Source: Desulfamplus sp.
Lineage (GTDB): Bacteria; Desulfobacterota; Desulfobacteria; Desulfobacterales; Desulfobacteraceae
Assembly: GCA_015232935.1 (NCBI GenBank)
Contig: JADFYT010000004.1
Coordinates: 1 to 35,565 of the forward strand
Length of the DNA stretch: 35,565 bases
Direction: 5' to 3'
Part shown: piece by piece, positions 1 through 8,442 of the stretch
How positions within the stretch are numbered: position 1 is the first letter of the stretch
How the letters are laid out: each line of letters starts with the position of its first letter
Notes under the pieces: generated by a model
The model's input: the letters and a program-made list of their open reading frames with translations, nothing else
The model's database searches: none
Told to the model about the DNA's origin: nothing
Made by a program: the position numbers and the translations under genes

Positions 1-1
1 A

Positions 2-244
2 GTATCAGAAGAAGACGGCTCTGATGAAGTATCAGAAGAAGACGGCTCTGATGAAGTATCAGAAGAAGACGGCTCTGATGAAGTATCAGAAGAAGACGGC
101 TCTGATGAAGTATCAGAAGAAGACGGCTCTGTCGAAGTATCAGAAGAAGACGGCTCTGATGAAGTATCAGAAGAAGACGGCTCTGATGAAGTATCAGAAG
201 AAGATGACTCTGACGAGAAATCAGAAGAGAGTGACTCTGATGAG
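2..244 (+). repeat. 27-bp tandem repeat, 9 units (gtatcagaagaagacggctctgatgaa), degenerating toward the 3' end
   Basis: Direct reading; units at 2, 29, 56, 83, 110, 137, 164, 191, 218. Confidence 0.95.
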
Positions 245-301
245 GTATCAGAAGGTGAATATGCTCAGAAGAGTTATGAACCCTATAATCCTGGTGCATA
301 G
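2..301 (+). CDS. C-terminal part of a highly acidic repeat protein (VSEEDGSDE)n, 5' truncated by the window edge
   Basis: Frame starting at base 2 is open to TAG at 299-301 and reads (VSEEDGSDE)n...VSEGEYAQKSYEPYNPGA*; next gene ATG is at 304. The listed ORF 24..314 is a different, highly basic frame of the same repeat. Confidence 0.8.
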   Translation, partial: VSEEDGSDEVSEEDGSDEVSEEDGSDEVSEEDGSDEVSEEDGSVEVSEEDGSDEVSEEDGSDEVSEEDDSDEKSEESDSDEVSEGEYAQKSYEPYNPGA

Positions 302-303
302 CC

Positions 304-951
304 ATGTCAAATAAAGATGAACCTGAAAAAAAGACCGGTCCGCCTGGCAATGACCTGGAAAGAGTGCTGGAAAACAAAAAGAGAACTTTGTTTGCAAGGT
401 TTTCAGATAATAAAAATCTCCTGAAATTAACAAGAGGCGAGATGCTCAAAGAGAGGGCATCTCTACAGTCTGCAATAGAGGCTCTTGAGCACAAGAACCA
501 TCTGTCATCCAGAAAACTCAATGATCTTGATTTCGGGATCACGGAAAGGAAAAAAGAAAAACAACGGGCAGAACAGGAGGCAGAGCGTCAGAATAAAGAG
601 CTGATAAGGCTGCTCACAGAAGAGAGCGGCCTTGCCAACGAGATTGAATTTTACATCTCTGAAAAAAAGCAGATTATGGATGCTCTGGAAAAAACCGCGG
701 CCAGGATGGAGTCAAGCATTAGTGCCGTGGAAAAATCTGTCAGGGATATTGGATTTATCAGAGGTGAAACCGGTGCTTTAATTGAAAAAATAGGCAGGCT
801 TGAGAATGGTATCCCTGAAAAAAGCTCGGATATAGAGGGCCTTGATGATTCGATTTATGGAGCAATAAAGGCACTTAGGGAGCTTTATGTCAGGATGCAC
901 AGTATGGAAAAATCTGCAAAGGCCCATTACTATAATCTTAAGGGAGAATAA
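304..951 (+). CDS. Coiled-coil protein
   Basis: 215 aa, rich in E/K/L/Q with heptad-like spacing; starts 2 nt after upstream stop. Confidence 0.75.
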   Translation: MSNKDEPEKKTGPPGNDLERVLENKKRTLFARFSDNKNLLKLTRGEMLKERASLQSAIEALEHKNHLSSRKLNDLDFGITERKKEKQRAEQEAERQNKELIRLLTEESGLANEIEFYISEKKQIMDALEKTAARMESSISAVEKSVRDIGFIRGETGALIEKIGRLENGIPEKSSDIEGLDDSIYGAIKALRELYVRMHSMEKSAKAHYYNLKGE

Positions 952-965
952 AGGAGCAGCTCACT

Positions 966-1838
966 ATGCCAACGGTTAATGTGGGGAAAAAAGAAGATTA
1001 CGTGGATGCTGAAATTACAGAGCAGTTCAGGGTGATAGACAGTATTTCAGATATTGATATGCAGGTTAAGAATATATTGAAAAAAGGCTCCGCCCGATCA
1101 CAGCCCGCTATTGAACTGCCAAAAATCAAAGAGCTTGAACTTCTTAAAAAAGGGATGTATTCCATTGACCTTGAAAAGACAATAAACGACATGTTTCAGG
1201 TCATGAAAAATATGGAGTCCCAGCTCAGAAGTGTTCTTTCGATAAACTCTTCCCTTGAAAAGGATCTCAAGGATTCCAAGGATATAATAGCTGATCTTAA
1301 TACAAGAAACAGCCGTCTTGAAGAAGAACTCTCTCATGCTAAATCCGAACTTCCTTCAAAAAGGGATCTCCAGATCGAGATTGACTACCATCTGGATGAG
1401 AGAAACAAGGCTGAACTCAAGATCCGTGACCTAAAATCAAAGATAGAGAAGCTCAAGCAGAGCCTGGATAAGAATCAGCAAAAAGCATATCATCTGGAAG
1501 AGCAGAGGGGCGATTTTTTAAATGAGATCAATTTCCTGGAAGCCAGATTGAACGCAGACACTGAAACTACAAGGCATCACCAAAGAGAGATCAGCATACT
1601 CAAAGGCAAGATTCTTGTTGGACAGGAGAAGATAAGTGCCTTGCAAAGTCAGCTAAAGGATGCCACAGATGAGAAATACAGGCTTGTAAATGAGCTCAAG
1701 GCGTCAAGAAGTGCTGTAAGGGAACTGCACTCCGCACTTACAGCAACAAAAATTCATGCCAAGAAGACCTTTTATCAGAATGCGGATCAAAACAGGATGG
1801 ATGATGTAAAAGATGCTGTTCAATCTGCAAAGCAGTAA
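966..1838 (+). CDS. Long coiled-coil protein
   Basis: 290 aa, RBS-like aaaggagc upstream; long E/K/L/R heptad-like segments. Confidence 0.75.
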   Translation: MPTVNVGKKEDYVDAEITEQFRVIDSISDIDMQVKNILKKGSARSQPAIELPKIKELELLKKGMYSIDLEKTINDMFQVMKNMESQLRSVLSINSSLEKDLKDSKDIIADLNTRNSRLEEELSHAKSELPSKRDLQIEIDYHLDERNKAELKIRDLKSKIEKLKQSLDKNQQKAYHLEEQRGDFLNEINFLEARLNADTETTRHHQREISILKGKILVGQEKISALQSQLKDATDEKYRLVNELKASRSAVRELHSALTATKIHAKKTFYQNADQNRMDDVKDAVQSAKQ

Positions 1839-1916
1839 TTTGGCAAGGAGGGGGGGTGTTTTACCCAAAAAGGCCGGAGAGTATTTTTCCCAAACGAATG
1901 ATGGGCTGGAACTGAT

Positions 1917-2504
1917 ATGGAAAAAGCTATGGAAGAAGAGCAGTTAATCAGTGATTTCGGGTCAGGCTACGAGGACTACAAAGAGAGGCGTGACCTGTTA
2001 AAAGAGATTGAAGAACTTAAAAAGATAAAACTCTTTCTGGATGAAGAAGATATCAGGCTCGCAAGGGAAACCGAGATACTTTCAGGAGAGCTTGAGGGGA
2101 TAGATATTGCCCTTTCCTCGGCAAATACGCATATTCTGTCATTTGAAAAGAGAAAAAAAGAGTGCAGAAAAAATATAGAACTGCTTCAGAACAAAAAAGA
2201 GGAGATGATAAAGGAGCTTGACAAGCTGCATTTAAAAATGAGGGCTTTGAAAGCCGAGGAAAAATCAAGTGCCGCAATTGACAAGAACCTGAGAAGTGAA
2301 CTCAATGCCATTAACAGCGAAAAAAGCAGGGTTGTGAAGCGTCTTGATATTGTCAAGGCCGGCATCAGGGCTATTGCTAAAGATCAGACAGAGAGATTGC
2401 CAAACCTGGAGGGGTGTGATTCCATACTCAAGCAGGTTTACAATGTTCTTCGAGAGACCCAGGACAGAATGGAAGTATCTGTACTGATGAAAAAAGGGAT
2501 GTAA
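1917..2504 (+). CDS. Coiled-coil protein
   Basis: 195 aa, heptad-like composition; collinear with neighbours. Confidence 0.7.
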   Translation: MEKAMEEEQLISDFGSGYEDYKERRDLLKEIEELKKIKLFLDEEDIRLARETEILSGELEGIDIALSSANTHILSFEKRKKECRKNIELLQNKKEEMIKELDKLHLKMRALKAEEKSSAAIDKNLRSELNAINSEKSRVVKRLDIVKAGIRAIAKDQTERLPNLEGCDSILKQVYNVLRETQDRMEVSVLMKKGM

Positions 2505-2572
2505 GAAGTACAGGCAGTCCTGCTTAGGAATTTTTGCTGGACTGAAATTCCTGATTAATAAAAAAGGATGTA

Positions 2573-2962
2573 ATGAGACAATCTCCTTTGGCACAATTAG
2601 ATGACATGGTTGAAAGAATGGAACATGATCTTGGTCTGATAAACAGCACCTTTGAGATAATGTCGTCAAAAGAGCAGAAGAAGCTGTCAAAAGACATTAA
2701 ATATCTTCTGCTTGATAATATTGCCAAAAAGATAAGGTTTACATTCTATGACATAAAAAACAGGGATGCTGTGCTTTATCAATATATCTACAGAAATAAC
2801 GGTGTTGCTGACAAATCAGATTTCCCGGGCTCTTTTGATAATTTCAAGGATGATTCCATAGCTTTTGACGTGTTTATAGATTTTACAGATACTTTTCTGG
2901 CATTGCGAAAGCAGGACAGGGATACCTTGCTTCAAAATACTGAATATGACTGGTTTGTTTGA
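2573..2962 (+). CDS. Hypothetical protein (129 aa)
   Basis: ORF with RBS-like aaaaaaggatgta upstream; collinear with operon. Confidence 0.6.
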   Translation: MRQSPLAQLDDMVERMEHDLGLINSTFEIMSSKEQKKLSKDIKYLLLDNIAKKIRFTFYDIKNRDAVLYQYIYRNNGVADKSDFPGSFDNFKDDSIAFDVFIDFTDTFLALRKQDRDTLLQNTEYDWFV

Positions 2963-3074
2963 CTTTTATGACGAGATTTGTTTAAATCAGGGCTGACATG
3001 TTTACCTCAGGGTTCCAATGTGGATGGCCTTGATATTTAAAACTGCAAAAAAATATGTGTAAAGGGATCAAAAG

Positions 3075-3380
3075 ATGAAGGTACAGCCAATAGTGTCAGA
3101 TGACGGAAAAACATTGACCCTGGAAGTCTGGGGAAAACTTGATATTACGCTCTACAAGAGTTTCAACGACTCCTATAAAGATAAGGTCGCTTCTGTTTCC
3201 AAGGTTATTATCGATTTCAGTGAAGTTGAATATGTCGATTCATCAGGGCTTGGCATGCTGCTTGTGCTAAGGGAGCGTTGCGGAGGTGATGAGGCGGATA
3301 TTGATATCGTTAATGCAAACACCAGTGTCAGAAAAATACTTGAAACCACAAATTTCCAGCAGTTGTTTACTATAAAGTAA
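3075..3380 (+). CDS. STAS-domain protein (anti-sigma factor antagonist type)
   Basis: VIIDFSEVEYVDSSGLGMLLVL matches the SpoIIAA/STAS signature with the phosphorylatable Ser region. Confidence 0.88.
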   Translation: MKVQPIVSDDGKTLTLEVWGKLDITLYKSFNDSYKDKVASVSKVIIDFSEVEYVDSSGLGMLLVLRERCGGDEADIDIVNANTSVRKILETTNFQQLFTIK

Positions 3381-3448
3381 ATGACCTTAAACCCTGAAAT
3401 ATCCAGGGTCATCCCGCCAATAATTGATAAATGGAGGTATGCAAAATA

Positions 3449-4633
3449 ATGGCAACAGATCGAACAAGTCTCCAGGAACGTCTGGAAGCCCTGAAAAGGG
3501 CGGAAACAGACAGCAGTGCCGTACTGGAAGATGACAAGCAGGATTTTAAGATTGAGAGCAGGATGGCACAGGCTGAGAGCTCGTTAAAAAAAGAGGTACG
3601 CAGCAGGGGCAGGGAAGAGGGCGAGGATGCCGAAGCACCTTCAGGGCCTGTAGGACTTGATATTGGTACAAGCCATGTAATTGTTGCCCAGAATGAGCGG
3701 CGTTATATCAAGACAACCAACCAGTTGAATGCCTTTTTTACCATTCCTCACTCAAAATTTGCAAAAGACATCCTGGTCAAAAATGATGTCTTTTTCTTTG
3801 AACAGGATGGCATGTACTATATTGTGGGCTATTCGGCAGAAAATTTTGCCAACATGTTTGATACAGATACAAGAAGATCCATAAAACAGGGTCTGCTCTG
3901 CTCCGATGAAAAAGAGGGCATTACCGTTATTCAGGCCATTATTCTCTCCTTGATCCAGAAGCCGAAACGTTTTGGGGAGGTATTGTGTTTTGGTATTCCT
4001 GGTGAACCGCTTGATGGCATCGGCTCTGTAACATACCATGAGTCTATAATTAAAATGTTTATCGCCAGAATGGGATTTTCACCCATATCCATAAATGAGG
4101 GGATGGCTGTTGTTCTCTCCGAGCTTGCCGAACATGACTACACCGGCATTGGAATCAGCATTGGCGGCGGCATGTGCAATGTATGTCTCTCTTACCTCTC
4201 TTTTCCTGTCCTTACATACAGCATCCAGATAGGCGGAGATTACATAGACAACTCGGCAGGAGCGGTTGTGGGTATTCCTGGAACCAGGGTCAAGGCGATA
4301 AAAGAGAAGGAGCTGTCACTTGTTGTAAAGCCCAAAGACCGTTTGACAACCGCGTTGCACATATTTTACAATGAACTTATTCAGAAGCTCCAAAAAAGCA
4401 TGGAGAGAGTATTCTCTGCATCTAACCAGATTCCGATGATCTCAAAGCCGATCCCTATTGTCTTGAGCGGTGGTTCTGCCATGCCTGACGGCTTTACGGA
4501 TATTTTTGAAAGATCCCTTGCAAAGGTACGCCTTCCGGTCGAGATATCCTCTGTGCATCTTGCAGAAGATCCTTTGAATACAACCGCCAAAGGGGCTCTT
4601 ATCATGGCCATGACCGAGGAGGTTGCTGAGTAG
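3449..4633 (+). CDS. Divergent actin-like (MreB/Hsp70-fold) ATPase
   Basis: PHOSPHATE1-like GLDIGTSHVIVAQ, PHOSPHATE2-like GIGISIGGGMCNVCL, ADENOSINE-like PIVLSGGSAMPDGF; ATG at 3449 is preceded by GGAGGT (ORF track start 3431 overlaps that RBS). Confidence 0.75.
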   Translation: MATDRTSLQERLEALKRAETDSSAVLEDDKQDFKIESRMAQAESSLKKEVRSRGREEGEDAEAPSGPVGLDIGTSHVIVAQNERRYIKTTNQLNAFFTIPHSKFAKDILVKNDVFFFEQDGMYYIVGYSAENFANMFDTDTRRSIKQGLLCSDEKEGITVIQAIILSLIQKPKRFGEVLCFGIPGEPLDGIGSVTYHESIIKMFIARMGFSPISINEGMAVVLSELAEHDYTGIGISIGGGMCNVCLSYLSFPVLTYSIQIGGDYIDNSAGAVVGIPGTRVKAIKEKELSLVVKPKDRLTTALHIFYNELIQKLQKSMERVFSASNQIPMISKPIPIVLSGGSAMPDGFTDIFERSLAKVRLPVEISSVHLAEDPLNTTAKGALIMAMTEEVAE

Positions 4634-4652
4634 AACAAATCTGAGGTAATCA

Positions 4653-5297
4653 ATGTCTGTTCAGGTAATTATTTACTCTTCAGACCGGATAAGAGGCGGA
4701 ATTTTAAAGGAAATTCTCAGGCGAGTCAAGATTGATGCTCTGCTTCTGGATAATATTATGGATGTGAAGAGTGCCATCTCTTCACATAAACCCCCGGTTG
4801 TTATTTTTGACACGGTGAACAGTCTTAAAAATGAGGTTGCGTTCCTGAAAAAAATCTCCTCTTCTGTTGATGAGTGCATAGTCATGCTGCTTGGTGATGT
4901 TTCGATAATAAACTCCTGGCGTGACCATCATCAAGGGGGTATCAGAAACAGGATATTTCTTCCTGACCCTCTTGATCCTGAAATAATAATATCAAAATCC
5001 AGGCAGATTCTGTCAGACTGGCAACAGGATGTTCTGATTCAGGAAGATGCTGGCAAGGAAGAGTCAAATAAGGAAAAGACAGATAAGGAAGAGTCCCTTG
5101 ACAGTGTCGCATCCTCAGATAGTGCTGCTGCAGATGAAATAGCCACCAGGATTGTGAATCACAAGAATCATGCTGGTGATAAAAAATCTGGTGCTGTGGA
5201 TGAAAAAGATGCTGCATACGAGAAATACGCTGTGGATGAAAACTATGACATTGAACTCCTTGAAAGCGAGTTAAGACAGTATCTCAAGCTGGATTGA
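4653..5297 (+). CDS. Receiver-like protein with charged low-complexity C-terminal tail
   Basis: N-terminal ~120 aa has alternating hydrophobic-strand pattern with VVIFDT at the phosphoacceptor-like position; tail rich in E/D/K. Confidence 0.5.
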   Translation: MSVQVIIYSSDRIRGGILKEILRRVKIDALLLDNIMDVKSAISSHKPPVVIFDTVNSLKNEVAFLKKISSSVDECIVMLLGDVSIINSWRDHHQGGIRNRIFLPDPLDPEIIISKSRQILSDWQQDVLIQEDAGKEESNKEKTDKEESLDSVASSDSAAADEIATRIVNHKNHAGDKKSGAVDEKDAAYEKYAVDENYDIELLESELRQYLKLD

Positions 5298-6280
5298 TGC
5301 AATGGAACCGCAAGCAGAATATGTGTGCGGCAAATCAAGCGGAATTGGCAAGTGGTAAATGTCCAATGGTTAATAAAGATCCTGTAAAGATTGTGGCTGT
5401 TATCGGACCAAAAGGCGGTGTCGGCAAAACTTCCATATCAGCAAACCTTGCAATATCCCTATCCAGACTTGGCCGAAAGGTTGTAGCTGTTGACCTTGAC
5501 CTTGGTGCCTCAAACCTCAATACCTTTCTGGGAATCAGAAAATCAAAATATACTCTTGATGATTTTGTGTTGAACAAGGTTGACAAACTGCATGAGATTG
5601 TCCTTGAAACAGGCATCAAAGACATGGGCTTTATATGCGGCGGAAACATTCCTGGAATTGCCAATCTCCATTACAGCAAAAAGATGAAGCTGATCCGTAA
5701 CCTCTCCATGCTGGAACATGATTTTGTACTGCTCGACCTTGGTGCCGGTGCCTCATACAACGTAGTTGATTTTGTTATTATATCCCGGCAAAACCTTCTT
5801 GTGACAACTCCGGAAATCCCCTCTATACTCAACACCTACAGTTTTTTAAAAACGCTTGTTTTCAGAAGGCTTGCAATGGCTTTAAAAGCACTGGATAATA
5901 AGGCCATACTTGATCTTGTTGAAAGGGCAAGGGATGTTGATAAAAATCCTCATCTTAAAAAAATGGGTGATCTTGTACGTACACTTGGCAGGATTGATGA
6001 AAGGGCATCTGATCTTGCTGTAGAGGTACTTGCTGGTATCAGGCCGACCCTGGTTCTGAACAGAATACGGTCAGACAGGGATGAAAACGCCTGTGCCGCG
6101 ATTGAGAACCTGATGAAACAGTATCTTGGCATTGAAGCCAGACGGATACTGCATGTACATGAGGATGCGGCTGTCGGCCATGCCATTGCAAAGATGAGAC
6201 CTGTCATGATTGAGAGGCCGGATTCTGTTTTTGCAAAGGATATAAACGAGATAGCCCTGTTTTTAACTCAGGATACCTGA
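5297..6280 (+). CDS. MinD/ParA/FlhG-type P-loop ATPase
   Basis: Deviant Walker A GPKGGVGKTSISANLA, VDLDLGASNL, HDFVLLDLGAG; ATG overlaps upstream TGA (tgatg). Confidence 0.88.
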   Translation: MQWNRKQNMCAANQAELASGKCPMVNKDPVKIVAVIGPKGGVGKTSISANLAISLSRLGRKVVAVDLDLGASNLNTFLGIRKSKYTLDDFVLNKVDKLHEIVLETGIKDMGFICGGNIPGIANLHYSKKMKLIRNLSMLEHDFVLLDLGAGASYNVVDFVIISRQNLLVTTPEIPSILNTYSFLKTLVFRRLAMALKALDNKAILDLVERARDVDKNPHLKKMGDLVRTLGRIDERASDLAVEVLAGIRPTLVLNRIRSDRDENACAAIENLMKQYLGIEARRILHVHEDAAVGHAIAKMRPVMIERPDSVFAKDINEIALFLTQDT

Positions 6281-6293
6281 GTGTTTCCGCATC

Positions 6294-8195
6294 TTATGGT
6301 TTAACCACAACCTTTTTCTGATCAGTCGTACTATTATGGTTATTCAAACCCGATTTCTGGTCAGCCGCCTTGACCTGAGCTATTGCCTGCCAGATCAGCT
6401 CCAGTTTTGCCGAGATCTCTTTTAGCTCATTTTCAATATCTGCAATATCTATCTGCTTTGTATCAATGTTGGCTGTTTTTGTTAAAACCGACTTGAGTTT
6501 GATCAAGTCAGAGTTACCCTCTTCATTTATGGCCGCTTCTTCCGATATGACAGGTTCTTCTGATATGGCGGGTTTTTCGGATATGAGAGATTCTTCAGGA
6601 TTTTTTATTGAGCCGGCACTGCTTGATTTGTTCATCAAATCATCTTTTGCAAGGTTCTTTTTATTGTGATCTCCGGAATTTCCCATTTTCTGGTACCGCT
6701 CTTCCAGACGCTGCTCTATCTTTGAGATAAGAGCAAGAAGATGGCCTGACCTGAAACGCACTTCATCTATTTGCTGCTCAAGCTCTTTTTCTGCAAGGTG
6801 GTTGTTATCGCCATCTGGTGATGTCGCCGGTAGGTTTTTTGTTGTTTCTTCCGGTTCTGGTGGTGCTGTTGTTGATTGTGCTGCTATTGTTTCTGCTGGT
6901 GTCAATGTCGTTCTCTGTGCTGGTTGTTCTGTTGTCTGTGCTGGCGATGGTTCTATTGCTGGAAATGAGCCGTCAGATTGAATAGTTAGGGCAGATGCAG
7001 TGTATTCATTTGAAGGCCGGCCGGCAGTTTCAGGTTGGTTGACAAAATCATGCTGGTTTGAGGTTTCATGCTGGTTTGCAATTTCAGGCTGATTTACAGT
7101 TTTATTTTGGCTCAAAGTTTCAGGCTGATTGATGGCAGAAGAAACTTCTGTTGTGGCATTAAGATCAAATATCCCTGTCGCATTGATATTAAAAAGCCCC
7201 ATGGCTTCAAGATGTGGTGCTGCTAATGAAATTATGTTTGTTTGTCCTGATCTGGTCAGTATTGATAATCCTATAAGTGACGCAATGCCCAGATAAAGAG
7301 CAATGCACAGGTATGCATAGGATTGTTTTTTTCTGCCAAGGATGCTTTTTAGCTGCAAAAAAAGATAGATCAGGAATCCCAGCGGCAGCAGAAACTCAAA
7401 AAAGAGATAGGCGGGCTTGAGAAAAAATGGCCATCTGGAAAACAACTTCAGATCAAGCACTGCCTGCATCACTGTAAGATCATTTCTAAGACCCGCAATA
7501 AAAGGAAAGCAGCAGAAAAGAGCCAGCAGAAAGACTGGAATAACTACCACCTGGCTGCTTTTCAGAAAAAAGAATGATGCATAAAACAAGATGGCAGAGC
7601 TTATAAAAAACATAAACAGAAGTTTGAAGTAGGATATGCCAAAAATAAGGAAGTGCTGATCCAAAGGCGGATTGTTAAGATAGAAAATCAACAGTACGGG
7701 AAGAGCAAGCCCAATGAGAAAAAGTGCGGAAGCGATAAACAGTAGTGATTGCCCCATGGACTCTGCCTGGTTGATCCTGTTAAACTCGTTGCTTTTTTTT
7801 CTGGAATAAAAGTGATCTTCAAAACTCTCGCCATTTTCTGAATCTCTTTTTTCAAGAAATTTTCTCTTTTCCGGCTTCTCCTGATAATCTTCATCTTCAA
7901 ACAATTCTCTCTCTTCATCATGGTCATCTTCAGATATGGCTCTATACTCCTCATCTTTGGATGTCCCGCTCTTTTTATAAAGATAATCATCACTATCTTG
8001 ATCCAGATTCATGCCTTTATTACAGTTTGTATATTCATCAGAAGTACTCTCAAAAGAGTCATTGTCAAGCTCCAATCTGCTTTTGGTGAAATCATCGTCA
8101 AATATCCTGTCTTCAACAGTATCTCTATTTGCATCAGAGTTCTTTTTAAAATATTTTCTTTTTCCCGCAAAAGACTTTTTGTTCTTTTTCCTCAT
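6294..8195 (-). CDS. Multi-pass membrane protein with acidic N-terminus and Q/T/E/P-rich repetitive C-terminal region
   Basis: Several hydrophobic helices in the middle; repeats such as NQPETLSQNKTVNQPEIANQHETSNQHDFVNQPETA; start placed at MRKKNKKS with ggggtatt upstream. Confidence 0.6.
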   Translation of the reverse strand: MRKKNKKSFAGKRKYFKKNSDANRDTVEDRIFDDDFTKSRLELDNDSFESTSDEYTNCNKGMNLDQDSDDYLYKKSGTSKDEEYRAISEDDHDEERELFEDEDYQEKPEKRKFLEKRDSENGESFEDHFYSRKKSNEFNRINQAESMGQSLLFIASALFLIGLALPVLLIFYLNNPPLDQHFLIFGISYFKLLFMFFISSAILFYASFFFLKSSQVVVIPVFLLALFCCFPFIAGLRNDLTVMQAVLDLKLFSRWPFFLKPAYLFFEFLLPLGFLIYLFLQLKSILGRKKQSYAYLCIALYLGIASLIGLSILTRSGQTNIISLAAPHLEAMGLFNINATGIFDLNATTEVSSAINQPETLSQNKTVNQPEIANQHETSNQHDFVNQPETAGRPSNEYTASALTIQSDGSFPAIEPSPAQTTEQPAQRTTLTPAETIAAQSTTAPPEPEETTKNLPATSPDGDNNHLAEKELEQQIDEVRFRSGHLLALISKIEQRLEERYQKMGNSGDHNKKNLAKDDLMNKSSSAGSIKNPEESLISEKPAISEEPVISEEAAINEEGNSDLIKLKSVLTKTANIDTKQIDIADIENELKEISAKLELIWQAIAQVKAADQKSGLNNHNSTTDQKKVVVKP

Positions 8196-8291
8196 AATAC
8201 CCCCGAATTTTAACTTTCTGCCGAGAAGTCCCCTTCCTGAGCGTAGCAAAGGGATGGGTAGTTGACTGGCTCGATTCTGGCCATTTTGCAT

Positions 8292-8317
8292 CGTGAAAAT
8301 CATAATGCATTTTCACG
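8292..8317. repeat. Perfect 9-bp-stem palindrome CGTGAAAAT-cataatgc-ATTTTCACG, member of a dispersed family
   Basis: Direct reading; related copies near 9879, 18044, 18108 and 30394. Confidence 0.7.
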
Positions 8318-8442
8318 GTAAAAATATCTGAGCTTTTTATAATGCCGTTAAAGACAAAGTCAAACAGAATAAACATGGCTCCAAATGGCCATGAATGTTT
8401 AGTGTGGATATTTTTTTTTGTTTATGAGAGTATTTTTTTCAA

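Noticed and set aside
24-314. ORF 24..314 (MKYQKKTAL repeats) as a basic repeat protein
   Set aside because: Off-frame reading of the 27-bp repeat; the acidic frame ends neatly before the next gene and has a non-repetitive C-terminus
3449-4633. Actin-like protein as MamK (magnetosome)
   Set aside because: Sequence between motifs does not resemble MamK and no other mam genes are visible in the window
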